Virus record (IMG/VR): IMGVR_UViG_3300021962_008356
Location: 1 to 64,000 of that record
Reading direction: 5' to 3' (one strand)
From: a virus
Length of the DNA: 64,000 bases
Shown: positions 1-8,311 of the stretch, piece after piece
How the letters are laid out: each line of letters begins with the position of its first letter
Position numbering within the stretch: the stretch's first letter is position 1
Position numbers and translations under genes: made by a program
Notes under the pieces: generated by a model
Told to the model about the DNA's origin: nothing
The model's database searches: none
The model's input: the letters and a program-made list of their open reading frames with translations, nothing else

Positions 1-1255
1 ACTTGTTTTCTACAGAGAATTGTGGAACATATTTATCCAACAATTCCCAAAGTCGTTTATCCATAGCTGCCATGCTAAACTTTTCAGCATTTTCTGCTCG
101 CAGCAGTTCAGCGTTGGTATGCACCTTTTCACTGTTGTATTGATTGAACAGTTGCTTCATGCGATCTTGTGCCAGACCATAAGCCACCTTGAACCACTTA
201 CTTTCTTTGAGAATCCACTGATTTGATGCTTTCTTCTCAATTTCCACAAGCTGTCCAGGCAAAAGGTTGGCGTATTTTGGATTCAAAAAGTCCAAGTGAC
301 CACTCCAGTTTGGTGCCAACAATGGCTTACCACTGAGAGTTTGCAACAACATTGGATGACCATAACCTTCACCATGAGTGAACGATACGTGAGCCTTGAT
401 CTTGGGATGATTAAACAATGCGTTCATTTCTACCTCAGACAACTCTCCATGCAGAACATATACCTTTGGTAGATTGCCCTTGATACTGGATTGAACTTTG
501 TTGACCAAGTTGAGCATTTCAAATCGATCCATTGTGCTGAATCCTACACCCGATGTTTTGAGAATCAAACACGGTTTGACAGTGGCGTTGTTGTTGAACG
601 CTTCTGAGAATGTTTTGATCAAGTTTCCAATGTCCTTACGGTCTTTGTATAGATGTGGGCTAGTCAATTGACCCACAAACAAAAATGCAAAGCTCTCTGG
701 AATCTTTTCCAGTGCATCATCCACACTTGCAATACACTCGTTAGTCTTTTTGAAGATGTTGGTGTCGGCACCCCAGAAACATACTTCCAAAGGTTTCTTG
801 ACTGCCACTTCTTCTTTTTGTCCAGTTGGCAGTTGCTTGACCAGCTTTGTTTGTTCAAACACATCCTTGGCATGTTTTGACAGCGTGATGGTCATGTCCA
901 TTCGGTTGATGCCTTCAAGAAACTCACCAGAAGCTAGTGTGGTTTCAATACCAGCCGTCATACCAACGTTGTACTTACCAATACGCTGAAACTCGTTTGG
1001 TATGCTTAGTTGAATAAACAAGTCGGGTTGCTTTTGCAACGGACCTTGCAACAACAACGTTGCCAAATTCTTTTCTTCTGGATCTGCAATATCATCCAAG
1101 AATCGTTTGCTTTGGCAGTTACCCCACTTTTGGGGTGCGATCTTGACATCATACTTACCATATCTAACCACGCTTTTGGCGACGGCAGTAGCCCAATCAC
1201 CATATCCGCTGCGGTTAAATACTGGTCCCGATATTAAACAAAATGGTTTGCTCAT
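1..1255 (-). CDS. GT4-like glycosyltransferase, partial at left edge
   Basis: Predicted GT-B fold glycosyltransferase that would move a sugar from a nucleotide-activated donor to an acceptor in the cytoplasm. Translation begins at the ATG ending at 1255 and the frame is still open at base 1, so about 418 residues are visible and the C-terminus is missing. Near residues 12-24 is SGYGDWATAVAKS, the glycine-rich N-terminal loop also seen in the genes at 10559, 14265 and 63115. The C-terminal half has THGEGYGHPML and then NWSGHLDFLNP, the usual donor-binding segment of GT4 enzymes. It follows dut by 3 bases in the same operon. Donor and acceptor are unknown. Confidence 0.85.
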   Translation of the reverse strand, partial: MSKPFCLISGPVFNRSGYGDWATAVAKSVVRYGKYDVKIAPQKWGNCQSKRFLDDIADPEEKNLATLLLQGPLQKQPDLFIQLSIPNEFQRIGKYNVGMTAGIETTLASGEFLEGINRMDMTITLSKHAKDVFEQTKLVKQLPTGQKEEVAVKKPLEVCFWGADTNIFKKTNECIASVDDALEKIPESFAFLFVGQLTSPHLYKDRKDIGNLIKTFSEAFNNNATVKPCLILKTSGVGFSTMDRFEMLNLVNKVQSSIKGNLPKVYVLHGELSEVEMNALFNHPKIKAHVSFTHGEGYGHPMLLQTLSGKPLLAPNWSGHLDFLNPKYANLLPGQLVEIEKKASNQWILKESKWFKVAYGLAQDRMKQLFNQYNSEKVHTNAELLRAENAEKFSMAAMDKRLWELLDKYVPQFSVENK

Positions 1256-1258
1256 AGG

Positions 1259-1834
1259 TTAGGCTAGTTTTTGCTCTCTTTCTTTCACAACTTCAACATA
1301 ACGCCTTGCTGGTGGCTGTGGCTTGTTGCTCAACTGCTCATAAAGCTGTTCGATGCTTTTCATTTGTTTGGATGCTTGGTCCACAGTTTCACGCTTGTTG
1401 GTGTCGCTGCTACCAAATCCACCTGCTCCACGTTGTGTGGCGGTAAGATCATCAACCTCGATAAATCCACCTTGTACTGTTCCATACGATTCAAAAATGA
1501 TTTGAGCAATAGCGGTAGCCTTACCATCCTTGATCACTGGAAGCTGCACTGGCTTGTCACCAAGATTGATCAGTGCCACTAGAATTTCTCCACGATAGTC
1601 GCTGTCAATAACACCAGCCAAAACATCAATACCATGCTTTACAGCCAGACCACTGCGTGGTGCTACTCTACCATAAAATCCTTCTGGGATTGCCAAAGCA
1701 ATGTCTGTCTTGAATGCCTTGCGTTCGCCTGGCTTGAGTTCATAGGATTCTGTGGTGTATAGATCATATCCAGCAGCACCAGTGCTACCCTTGCTTGGAA
1801 TTACAGCCTTGTCAGATAGTTTCTTAATGTTCAT
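1259..1834 (-). CDS. dut: dUTPase (dUTP diphosphatase) with C-terminal extension
   Basis: Hydrolyses dUTP to dUMP and pyrophosphate, keeping uracil out of phage DNA and supplying dUMP for dTMP synthesis. All trimeric dUTPase motifs can be read: AGYDLY (21-26), APRSGLA (58-64), AGVIDSDYRGE (73-83), AIAQIIF, and the P-loop-like RGAGGFGSS near 135-143. The family usually ends just after that last motif. This protein (191 aa) continues for about 48 polar residues (DTNKRETVDQ...), an odd tail with no recognised domain. The start overlaps the stop of the upstream glycosyltransferase half-gene by 4 bases, so the two are probably translationally coupled. Confidence 0.95.
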   Translation of the reverse strand: MNIKKLSDKAVIPSKGSTGAAGYDLYTTESYELKPGERKAFKTDIALAIPEGFYGRVAPRSGLAVKHGIDVLAGVIDSDYRGEILVALINLGDKPVQLPVIKDGKATAIAQIIFESYGTVQGGFIEVDDLTATQRGAGGFGSSDTNKRETVDQASKQMKSIEQLYEQLSNKPQPPARRYVEVVKEREQKLA

Positions 1835-2799
1835 TCTAGTTCCTTTTTAATAGATTCAATATCGATTTTGTGCATTTCAAATCCAACCTTACCTTGTGGA
1901 AGTTTACGAATGTTGTAATCTTCACTATACTCAAATATATCAAACCGTTTGGGTGGTGTAAAGTTATCAATAGTATAGTCCAACGCTTTTATGAGTTGGT
2001 CACACATATTCTTGGAGTTAATGCCACCCTTGGTGAGTGCCCATTCTCTACCTTCCTTACCACACCGTTCACGTCTTTCTGGTCCAGCCAAATACCAATA
2101 CATGATAGCATCAGAAATAGGCTTGTAATCAATGATGTCGTCCATGATGTATGGAGTTGGAGGACTACCTTGCACAGTCGAACAGCAGGACCAAATAGGC
2201 CGTGCCCAGCACCCATGCTTTTTGTATTTGCCAGTAACATTGGTACCAAACTCCAAATTGAATTCTACTGGGTTACCATCGTCATCGGTGATGCCAAGTT
2301 GATCTTGAAGACCACCAGTTACATTTGCAATAACTGGGGTTCCGCACATGATGGCCTCAGCAATACTCAAACCAAAGCCTTCGTTGCTGCTGACGTTGGC
2401 AACCACGTCGCATAGATTGTAAAAAGCACACATCTCTTGTGGAGTCTTGCGACTTTCTTCCACTACCACTTTGTAGTTTGGACACAAAGCTTCAGCAACA
2501 GCGATCAAGTCTGTGCCTTGGTCTGTGCTTCGGTCGGTATGCATGAGCAAAGCACATTTAGCAGCCTGTTGTGGTGATAGATGATCACAGAAGTTTTTGA
2601 ATGCCAAGATCAAGTTGGACGGATGCTTTCTGTGAGAATTTCTACTATTGAATCCCACGATGAAATCATACTGTTCAAGGTCAAAGTATTCCTTGTATAG
2701 CTTTTTTACAGTTTTGTCGTTCTTTTCAAGAGGGCGAAATTCGCTGCTGTTGATGCCGTGTGGCACATAATGAAGTAGGTGTTTTCCGTTGACTGGCAT
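1831..2799 (-). CDS. Glycosyltransferase, C-terminal (donor-binding) half
   Basis: This 322-residue protein matches the second Rossmann domain of a GT4 glycosyltransferase. It opens at the inter-domain junction (YVPHGINSSEFRPL), has the typical IVGFNSRNSHRKHP segment, and carries the nucleotide-sugar loop NEGFGLSIAEAIMCGTPVI, with Glu in the usual place. It lacks an N-terminal acceptor domain. The gene upstream (2802-3356) encodes exactly that domain, two bases away in another frame, so the two probably form one enzyme. An AAGGAG at 2811-2816 lies 11 bases before this ATG, which favours a real separate start over a sequencing frameshift. Confidence 0.85.
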   Translation of the reverse strand: MPVNGKHLLHYVPHGINSSEFRPLEKNDKTVKKLYKEYFDLEQYDFIVGFNSRNSHRKHPSNLILAFKNFCDHLSPQQAAKCALLMHTDRSTDQGTDLIAVAEALCPNYKVVVEESRKTPQEMCAFYNLCDVVANVSSNEGFGLSIAEAIMCGTPVIANVTGGLQDQLGITDDDGNPVEFNLEFGTNVTGKYKKHGCWARPIWSCCSTVQGSPPTPYIMDDIIDYKPISDAIMYWYLAGPERRERCGKEGREWALTKGGINSKNMCDQLIKALDYTIDNFTPPKRFDIFEYSEDYNIRKLPQGKVGFEMHKIDIESIKKELE

Positions 2800-2801
2800 A
2801 A

Positions 2802-3356
2802 TTAAGCGTTCTCCTTGATAATGTTTCCGTTTTTGTCAAAATCACCAAACAAGCTGGTGCAGTTTTCTGGTCCCAGTACCCACTTGTTGATATTGTCGGT
2901 TTGGCGGCTGATGGCAAACAGCGCATCACAACTCTTGTAGTAGGGTTTGTTCCACATAGGATATGGAAGGTCGTCCCAAATGTCAAGATAAGTAATAGGA
3001 ATCTTGCTGCGAACTTGATGCTCAATAGCATACAACCATGTCCAGAATCTAGGATCTGTAAAATGCATGATTGCGTCTGGCTTTTCTAGTGCCAACACTT
3101 GAAACAACAAATCTTCGTTGCCATAATCATTGACGTGATACAACTTAAGATAACAATCGTTGCGGTTTGTAAGCTTGTTACATGCATCACTCATGTCGGT
3201 GACTTTACCAGGCTCGGGATGTTTCATAGCTCCAGCCAGTTGTACCCAATCAAAATGATGTACTGTGCCCATGACCAATTCTCGACTCATGGTGGCTACA
3301 CCACTGTGCATTCGTAGGTCATCCGATAGTAGTAGGATTTTGCGTTTGTTGCTCAT
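2802..3356 (-). CDS. Glycosyltransferase, N-terminal (acceptor) half
   Basis: A 184-residue protein matching only the first Rossmann domain of a GT-B glycosyltransferase. It starts KILLLSDDLRMHSGVATMS, a glycine-containing loop like those of its paralogues. It continues through a DAIMHFTDPRFW segment and ends after a FAISRQTDNINKWV helix, which in intact enzymes leads straight into the second domain. The TAA stop is followed two bases later by the ATG of the C-terminal half. It overlaps the upstream ribbon-helix-helix gene by ATGA, which suggests coupled translation. It could be a natural split enzyme or a frameshifted one; see findings. Confidence 0.8.
   Translation of the reverse strand: MSNKRKILLLSDDLRMHSGVATMSRELVMGTVHHFDWVQLAGAMKHPEPGKVTDMSDACNKLTNRNDCYLKLYHVNDYGNEDLLFQVLALEKPDAIMHFTDPRFWTWLYAIEHQVRSKIPITYLDIWDDLPYPMWNKPYYKSCDALFAISRQTDNINKWVLGPENCTSLFGDFDKNGNIIKENA
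2811..2816 (-). promoter_or_regulatory. Shine-Dalgarno for the C-terminal glycosyltransferase half
   Basis: On the minus strand AAGGAG lies inside the last codons of the N-terminal half-gene, 11 bases before the ATG at 2799. Strong Shine-Dalgarno sequences are scarce in this window, so its presence here supports independent initiation of the downstream half. Confidence 0.55.
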
Positions 3357-3577
3357 TGTTTATTCTTGTGAGGGTTGGAAAGAGTAAATGGTTCATTTGT
3401 GCTAAGTACACGACATACACTTTCACTGATCTCGTTGCGAAAATCAGCATCATCAACATACCTTTCAAGACACTTGTTTACAAAGTCTTGAAACGAGATT
3501 TGCGCTCGTACATTGATTTCTTTGAACTGCGTGTATAGCTCTTTATCCAGTTTTACTGTAGTAACAAATGATTCCAT
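3353..3577 (-). CDS. Ribbon-helix-helix-like small DNA-binding protein
   Basis: A 74-residue protein with an N-terminal pattern typical of Arc/CopG-type ribbon-helix-helix dimers: a short strand with alternating side chains (FVTTVKLDKELYTQFKEI), then two helices (QISFQDFVNKCLERYV). Such proteins bind operator DNA. The gene sits second in its operon, directly before the glycosyltransferase halves, and overlaps the next gene by 4 bases. An in-frame ATG at 3598 would add seven residues (MYICKYV), but the ATG at 3577 places the predicted strand at the usual distance from the N-terminus. The regulatory target is unknown. Confidence 0.6.
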   Translation of the reverse strand: MESFVTTVKLDKELYTQFKEINVRAQISFQDFVNKCLERYVDDADFRNEISESVCRVLSTNEPFTLSNPHKNKQ

Positions 3578-3631
3578 AACATATTTGCATATATACATAT
3601 GTTCATATGTTGGAATCGATTAATTTATTTG

Positions 3632-4534
3632 TTACTTGCTTTCTTTGCCGTCACAAGCTTTTTTGTAATGAACACAATACTTGCAATTCTTTTTGGCTTT
3701 GCCTGGAATTTTGGGATATTCGTTGGTGACGTTGTAGCTGCCGTCTGGATTGAAACCGTGGTCAAGAAAGCCAATAAAGTTGTTGATGCTTTCTTTGATT
3801 GCAATCGATCCGTTTGGTGGAACAAACAATTGAATGCGACTTTGAGGAAATGATGCTTGCTCATACAGCTTGCGCTTTACGATAAAGAATTCAACGTCGA
3901 TGGCATCCAGTGGCACACCAAACTTTTTGCTGTATACGCTTTTGTATAGATGAAGCTGTGCATACTTGCTTTCATCTTCCTTCATGTACTTGTTCCAACC
4001 ATTGCTGCTGGTCTTGATGTCGATGATTCGATATTTGTGTTTGTTTTTCTCTTTCAACACCACATCAATAAAACCTACAAACTCCACGTTGTTTTTGAGT
4101 GAAATTTCCAAAGGCAATTCAATGCCAACTAGTTCATAGTCATTGGAAGGAAAGTGTTTGATACGATTGCTGGCTTTGCAGAATGCAGCAATAATGTCTT
4201 CTCCGTCATAACCAAACTCGGTGAATTCGTCGTCGCTCAACCCATTGCCGTTTTCGTCTTTGATCTTGGCAGATTCTTCCTTGAACTTGTCATAGAACAT
4301 TTGTTTGAGATCCAAAGCATCTGCTGCTGCCACGCTATCTTTATAGAGTGCGGTCAGATACGTCTGAAACACATGATGAATGGCGGTGCCAAATGAAGTA
4401 TTAACATTATCATCACGAACTCGTAGATTCTTGACATAATCCAAATACCATTTGTGAGGGCACTTCAGAAATGTAGAATACTGGCTGAAACTTACCCTAT
4501 TTCGTTTTTGTGTTTTTTGTTCTTGATCAGACAT
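3632..4534 (-). CDS. PD-(D/E)XK nuclease with predicted Fe-S cluster (Cas4/RecB-like)
   Basis: Predicted exonuclease of the RecB/Cas4/AddB type (300 aa), probably acting in phage recombination or in degrading host DNA. The active-site signature is GFIDVVL followed by YRIIDIKTSSNG and then a YAQLHLY helix. One cysteine near the N-terminus (Cys25, LKCPHKW) and three at the C-terminus in C-x2-C-x6-C spacing (Cys284, 287, 294) match the [4Fe-4S] staple of Cas4 and AddB. The ATG at 4534 is preferred over an ATG at 4561 because a TTGACA promoter ends 6 bases before it, and the longer start would lie inside that promoter. It is the first gene of the leftmost minus-strand operon. Confidence 0.85.
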   Translation of the reverse strand: MSDQEQKTQKRNRVSFSQYSTFLKCPHKWYLDYVKNLRVRDDNVNTSFGTAIHHVFQTYLTALYKDSVAAADALDLKQMFYDKFKEESAKIKDENGNGLSDDEFTEFGYDGEDIIAAFCKASNRIKHFPSNDYELVGIELPLEISLKNNVEFVGFIDVVLKEKNKHKYRIIDIKTSSNGWNKYMKEDESKYAQLHLYKSVYSKKFGVPLDAIDVEFFIVKRKLYEQASFPQSRIQLFVPPNGSIAIKESINNFIGFLDHGFNPDGSYNVTNEYPKIPGKAKKNCKYCVHYKKACDGKESK

Positions 4535-4540
4535 AACACT

Positions 4541-4568
4541 ATGGTACACTATAATTACCAACTGTCAA
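4541..4568 (-). promoter_or_regulatory. Sigma-70-like promoter for the nuclease operon
   Basis: On the minus strand TTGACA (4563-4568), a 16-base spacer and TACCAT (4541-4546). The -10 ends only 6 bases before the ATG at 4534, so transcription should begin at or within a base or two of the start codon, giving a leaderless mRNA. The arrangement is nearly identical to the promoter at 8719-8746. Confidence 0.7.
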
Positions 4569-4577
4569 CATCAACAA

Positions 4578-4586
4578 CTATTTATT
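4578..4586 (+). promoter_or_regulatory. CTATTTATT box
   Basis: CTATTTATT ends 5 bases before the ATG of the secreted-protein gene at 4592. The same box with the same 5-base spacing precedes the gene at 10559. It belongs to the recurrent WTATTTATW motif described in the findings. Confidence 0.55.
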
Positions 4587-4591
4587 AGAGT

Positions 4592-5341
4592 ATGAAGAAA
4601 CTATTTTCAATATTGATAACAACCCTAGCATTGACCTCGACTATTTTTGCCAATGATCTGTTTTTGTACGGACTTGCTGAAAAGGTTGAGATTGCCGAAG
4701 TCGTTGACAACAAATTGACCGTGTTGCCAACCACGATTGGAAAAACCTATACGCTACACAACAATCTGTCGGTAACAACGTCTACCAACGAAACTGCTGC
4801 GTATGTACTACCATACAGAATTGCAATTCAACAAAAAGAGCTTAGTGCCGCATATTTTAATGCCACACCAACCGATTACGTCAACGACTTTAAGCTACCC
4901 GAAGTATTGAAAATCAAGGACTCACAATTCAATTTTAGTGCTCAAGGAGAGTTTTACGTGTTGAGTGAGAGTGCCAAGCAAACCACAATTGGCACCAGCA
5001 TGAGTTTGATTGTATTTGAGAAGGCAGCACTGTTTGTCAAGGCGGGAGAAAAGTTCACACACGTATATGTGCTGGACGGAACTGCAACGGTATTGGATAG
5101 CAAAAGCAGCAAAAAGAAAAAAGAACTCAAGGCTGGCGACTATCTTGTAATTACTCCTCAAGCCACACTCAGTCCAAAAGAAACCGCCATCCGCAATCTG
5201 GGCAACAGTTTCAGCATCAAAGAAGTTGAAGATATTGAAAAAGATGCACATGCTGCTGAAATAAAGACTTTACAAACCAAGCTTGATAACGTATTGTTTG
5301 TCAACTATGGTACCAACATTTTTGGTATCAAGTTGCACTAA
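4592..5341 (+). CDS. Secreted FecR/cupin-like protein, function unknown
   Basis: A 249-residue protein with a clear signal peptide: Lys-Lys, a hydrophobic stretch (ILITTLALTSTIF) and a likely cleavage after Ala20, so it should reach the periplasm. From about residue 150 it has SLIVFEKAALFVKAGEKF, then VYVLDGTATVLD and LKAGDYLVITP, the spacing of FecR or small cupin-like beta folds in which a glycine-rich turn precedes an aGd/q motif. A helical segment ends the protein. It is the first gene of the plus-strand block that leads into DNA polymerase, an unexpected place for an exported protein. It may act in the host envelope (for example superinfection control), but that is a guess. Confidence 0.6.
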   Translation: MKKLFSILITTLALTSTIFANDLFLYGLAEKVEIAEVVDNKLTVLPTTIGKTYTLHNNLSVTTSTNETAAYVLPYRIAIQQKELSAAYFNATPTDYVNDFKLPEVLKIKDSQFNFSAQGEFYVLSESAKQTTIGTSMSLIVFEKAALFVKAGEKFTHVYVLDGTATVLDSKSSKKKKELKAGDYLVITPQATLSPKETAIRNLGNSFSIKEVEDIEKDAHAAEIKTLQTKLDNVLFVNYGTNIFGIKLH

Positions 5342-5347
5342 TAATAC

Positions 5348-5575
5348 ATGAGATTGGAACAGTTACACAGCCTAAACGAAGACGAACTTGCAATGCTTTG
5401 GTATTGCATCAACAAAATCGACCCACCTGTATTGGCTGGAGTCGAACTTGATCCAGAAGTATTTCCCAGCATAAACCATCGCAAGTTGATGGATAGGCTA
5501 ACCAACGCCAGAATTACCGTTAAAGAGGAACATCTTCCACTTTTCGATGGACTTGTGGCAAAGCTTCGTGTATAA
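5348..5575 (+). CDS. Small hypothetical protein upstream of DNA polymerase
   Basis: A 75-residue acidic, helix-rich protein (MRLEQLHSLNEDELAMLWYCI...), without a recognised domain, signal peptide or membrane segment. It lies 6 bases after the secreted-protein gene and 12 bases before DNA polymerase, so it is probably co-transcribed. Its last codons overlap the TATAAT at 5571-5576 that may serve the polymerase gene. The ordinary coding character and tight spacing argue that it is real. No function can be assigned. Confidence 0.6.
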   Translation: MRLEQLHSLNEDELAMLWYCINKIDPPVLAGVELDPEVFPSINHRKLMDRLTNARITVKEEHLPLFDGLVAKLRV

Positions 5576-5576
5576 T
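5548..5576 (+). promoter_or_regulatory. Possible promoter for DNA polymerase
   Basis: A perfect TATAAT at 5571-5576 with a weaker -35 TGGACT (5548-5553) 17 bases upstream, inside the end of the preceding gene. The -10 ends 11 bases before the polymerase ATG. Less convincing than the TTGACA promoters. Confidence 0.4.
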
Positions 5577-5587
5577 CGTTACATCGT

Positions 5588-8305
5588 ATGTATCAGAACA
5601 TTCACTTCGACCGAGCAACCAACACTTGCCATCTGTGGGACGACAAAAAGGGTTACACCAACTTTGTGTTTCGTCCTTATGCATATCGCAAGCGTAAGGG
5701 TGGTAAGTACAAAAGTATTTTCGGTGATGAACTAGAAAAGGTGTACAGTTTCAATCCAAAAGATCCGTCGTTGTTTGAAAGCGACGTTCCGATTGATACT
5801 CGTATTTTGATTGACGCTTATCAAGATAGTGACGAACTATCCGAGGGTCATCGTGTGTTGTTTCTTGATATTGAGGTCAGCACTGAAGGTGGCTATGCCA
5901 ACGACGAAGAAGCTGACAAGGAAATCACAGCTATCGCCGTGTATGATAGTGCGCTCAAGAAATACACAGCATTCATTTTGGACCGCAATGGTCTAATTCC
6001 AGATTTTGATTCCGAAGAAAAAGCCATCGTCAGTTTTCGTGACGAAGAAGGCATGTTGAGCGCATTTCTCAACAAGTGGGAAGAAATTCAACCCACGATT
6101 GTGACTGGTTGGAACAGTGCGCAGTTTGACATGCCTTATATCTATCGTCGTTTGAAAAACGTGGTAGGCGCACAAAACGCAAAGCGTCTTAGTCCTATTG
6201 GCGTGGCTTATATCAATGACTGGAATCAAAAGCTGGTTATTGGTGGTGTGACGCATCTTGACTACATGAAGGTGTATGAAAAGATGATGATCAAAAAGGA
6301 ACCCAGCTACTCGCTCAATGCAATCGGCAAAAAGCAAGTGGGTATGGAAAAGATTACCTATCGTGGTAGTCTTGACACTCTCTACAAGGAAGACATCAAA
6401 AAGTATGTCGAATACAACCTAAACGACGTGGAAATCATGGTCGCAATTGATCAAAAGCTCAAGCTGATTGATCTGGTGCGAGCTATTTGTCACAAGGGTC
6501 ACGTTCCATACGAATGCTATGATCGTAGCTCACGCTTCATCGAAGGTGCAATCTTGATGTATTTGCGACGTAACAATCAAGTCGCAAAGAACAAGCCTGT
6601 TGATGGTAGAGAGGAATATGAAAATCAACAAGAATCCGATGAACAAGGATTTGAGGGTGCGTATGTTAAGGAGCCTGTGCCTGGTCGTTATGAGTGGGTT
6701 TTTGATTTGGACCTCACATCAATGTATCCGAATATCGTCATCAGTCTTAACATCAGTCCTGAGACCAAGGTAGCAGTTATTGATCGTATTGAATATGACG
6801 AGCAACATATTACAGATCGCCGCCGTGAACTTACTGACGACTGGGAGAACTTGAGCGACAAAGCCAAGAACGAAACTCCGTTGGAGCAATACATCGAACA
6901 GAAATTGTATAGCTACAACGCTCGTATGTTTGCGCAAAACAAAATTTCTACATATCATCTTGGGTCTGCGAGCTATACACATGCTCAACTCAAGGATTTA
7001 TTGGAGCAAAGCAAGTTGAGCATCAGCAGCAACGGTGTGCTGTATCAAAAAGACGTTCCAGGTGTGCTTCCTAATATTCTAGTGAAGTGGTTCGATGAAC
7101 GTAAAGAAATGCGTACACTTGCAAAGAAGTATGCAAAAGAAAAGAATTGGGAACTTTACGAGTTCTATGAACAGCGTCAGAAAGTGCAGAAGGTTCTTCT
7201 TAACTCAATCTATGGCGTATTGGGTCTGGCAATCTTCCGTTTTTATGACAAAGATAATGCGAGTGCTGTTACCATAACTGGTCAAGATATTATCAAAACC
7301 ACGGGTAAAGCAATTAACGAGTATTTCAAGAAAACCTTGAATGTTACTGACGGCAATTACGTGATCTACACAGATACAGATTCGTGCTTTGCTAGTGCAT
7401 TGCCTATCATTGAAAAGAACATGCCAGACGTGGATTTGAACAATGAAAAGCAAATGACCGATGCTATTCTGAAAGTAACCACCGAGGTGCAAACCTTTGT
7501 CAACAAGTTCTACGACAAAATGGCTGGACGATTGTTCAACATCGACAAACATCGTTTTGATGCCAAGCAAGAGGTTATTGCCAAGACCAGTTTTTGGTTG
7601 AGCAAGAAACGCTATGCTCAGTTCATCATCAACGTGGGTGGTTTGGATGTAAAAACCATGGAAGTCACACACGAAAATCGAAACGAATTCGTGTTTGATG
7701 CAAATGGAACACACATTGCGAAGTTGGAAGTAAAGGGTATTGACGTGGTTAAAAGCTCGTTCCCGATCTATTTCAGAAACTTCATGGAGAAATTCCTACA
7801 AGATGTGTTGTTGAAGACTGACAAAACCGAGATTGACTCTAAAATTCTGGCTTTGCTTAACGATTTGCCAAACGTCAACATCATTGATGTGGCAAAAAAC
7901 ACCAGTGTTAAGTTCAAGAGCAAAGACAAAAAGCGAGATTTCAATCCCAAGACTCGTCATTCGTTCAAGTATGTTATTGGAACCACAGCACAAGCCAAAG
8001 CTGCGCTTGCATACAATGATCTTTTGAAGTATTATGGTATCGACAAGATGGTGCCGCCGATCTTTCATGGTCAAAAAATTAAGTGGGTGTATCTCAAGAA
8101 AAACCAATTTGACTTGGATTGTGTGGCATTGAAAGCTGATGGTACTGATCCAGATCAGATTCTTGAGTTTATCAAAGATCATGTGGATCGTCATGCAATG
8201 TATGAGCAAGAATTGAAAGGTAAATTGTCGGACTTTTATGATATTTTGAAGTGGAAGTATCCCAACGAAACGGATGCAACTGTGGATGAATTCTTTGGAT
8301 TTTAA
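5588..8305 (+). CDS. DNA polymerase, family B (T4 gp43-like)
   Basis: Replicative DNA polymerase with 3'-5' proofreading, 905 aa against 898 for T4 gp43. Exonuclease motifs: FLDIEVS (Asp94, Glu96), WNSAQFDMPY (Asn176, Asp181) and YNLNDVEIM. Polymerase motifs: DLTSMYPNIV (catalytic Asp375), KVLLNSIYGVLG (motif B) and YTDTDS (Asp596, Asp598). All key catalytic residues are present. It heads the replication run followed by an unknown protein, the sliding clamp and the clamp loader, close to the T4 grouping of genes 43, 44 and 45. In T4 this enzyme works with clamp gp45 and loader gp44/62. Confidence 0.97.
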   Translation: MYQNIHFDRATNTCHLWDDKKGYTNFVFRPYAYRKRKGGKYKSIFGDELEKVYSFNPKDPSLFESDVPIDTRILIDAYQDSDELSEGHRVLFLDIEVSTEGGYANDEEADKEITAIAVYDSALKKYTAFILDRNGLIPDFDSEEKAIVSFRDEEGMLSAFLNKWEEIQPTIVTGWNSAQFDMPYIYRRLKNVVGAQNAKRLSPIGVAYINDWNQKLVIGGVTHLDYMKVYEKMMIKKEPSYSLNAIGKKQVGMEKITYRGSLDTLYKEDIKKYVEYNLNDVEIMVAIDQKLKLIDLVRAICHKGHVPYECYDRSSRFIEGAILMYLRRNNQVAKNKPVDGREEYENQQESDEQGFEGAYVKEPVPGRYEWVFDLDLTSMYPNIVISLNISPETKVAVIDRIEYDEQHITDRRRELTDDWENLSDKAKNETPLEQYIEQKLYSYNARMFAQNKISTYHLGSASYTHAQLKDLLEQSKLSISSNGVLYQKDVPGVLPNILVKWFDERKEMRTLAKKYAKEKNWELYEFYEQRQKVQKVLLNSIYGVLGLAIFRFYDKDNASAVTITGQDIIKTTGKAINEYFKKTLNVTDGNYVIYTDTDSCFASALPIIEKNMPDVDLNNEKQMTDAILKVTTEVQTFVNKFYDKMAGRLFNIDKHRFDAKQEVIAKTSFWLSKKRYAQFIINVGGLDVKTMEVTHENRNEFVFDANGTHIAKLEVKGIDVVKSSFPIYFRNFMEKFLQDVLLKTDKTEIDSKILALLNDLPNVNIIDVAKNTSVKFKSKDKKRDFNPKTRHSFKYVIGTTAQAKAALAYNDLLKYYGIDKMVPPIFHGQKIKWVYLKKNQFDLDCVALKADGTDPDQILEFIKDHVDRHAMYEQELKGKLSDFYDILKWKYPNETDATVDEFFGF

Positions 8306-8311
8306 GCTGCT

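Noticed and set aside
3599-3853. Plus-strand frame with a hydrophobic protein
   Set aside because: It is antisense to the nuclease C-terminus and shares its codon pattern as a shadow; the minus-strand protein has intact domain motifs.
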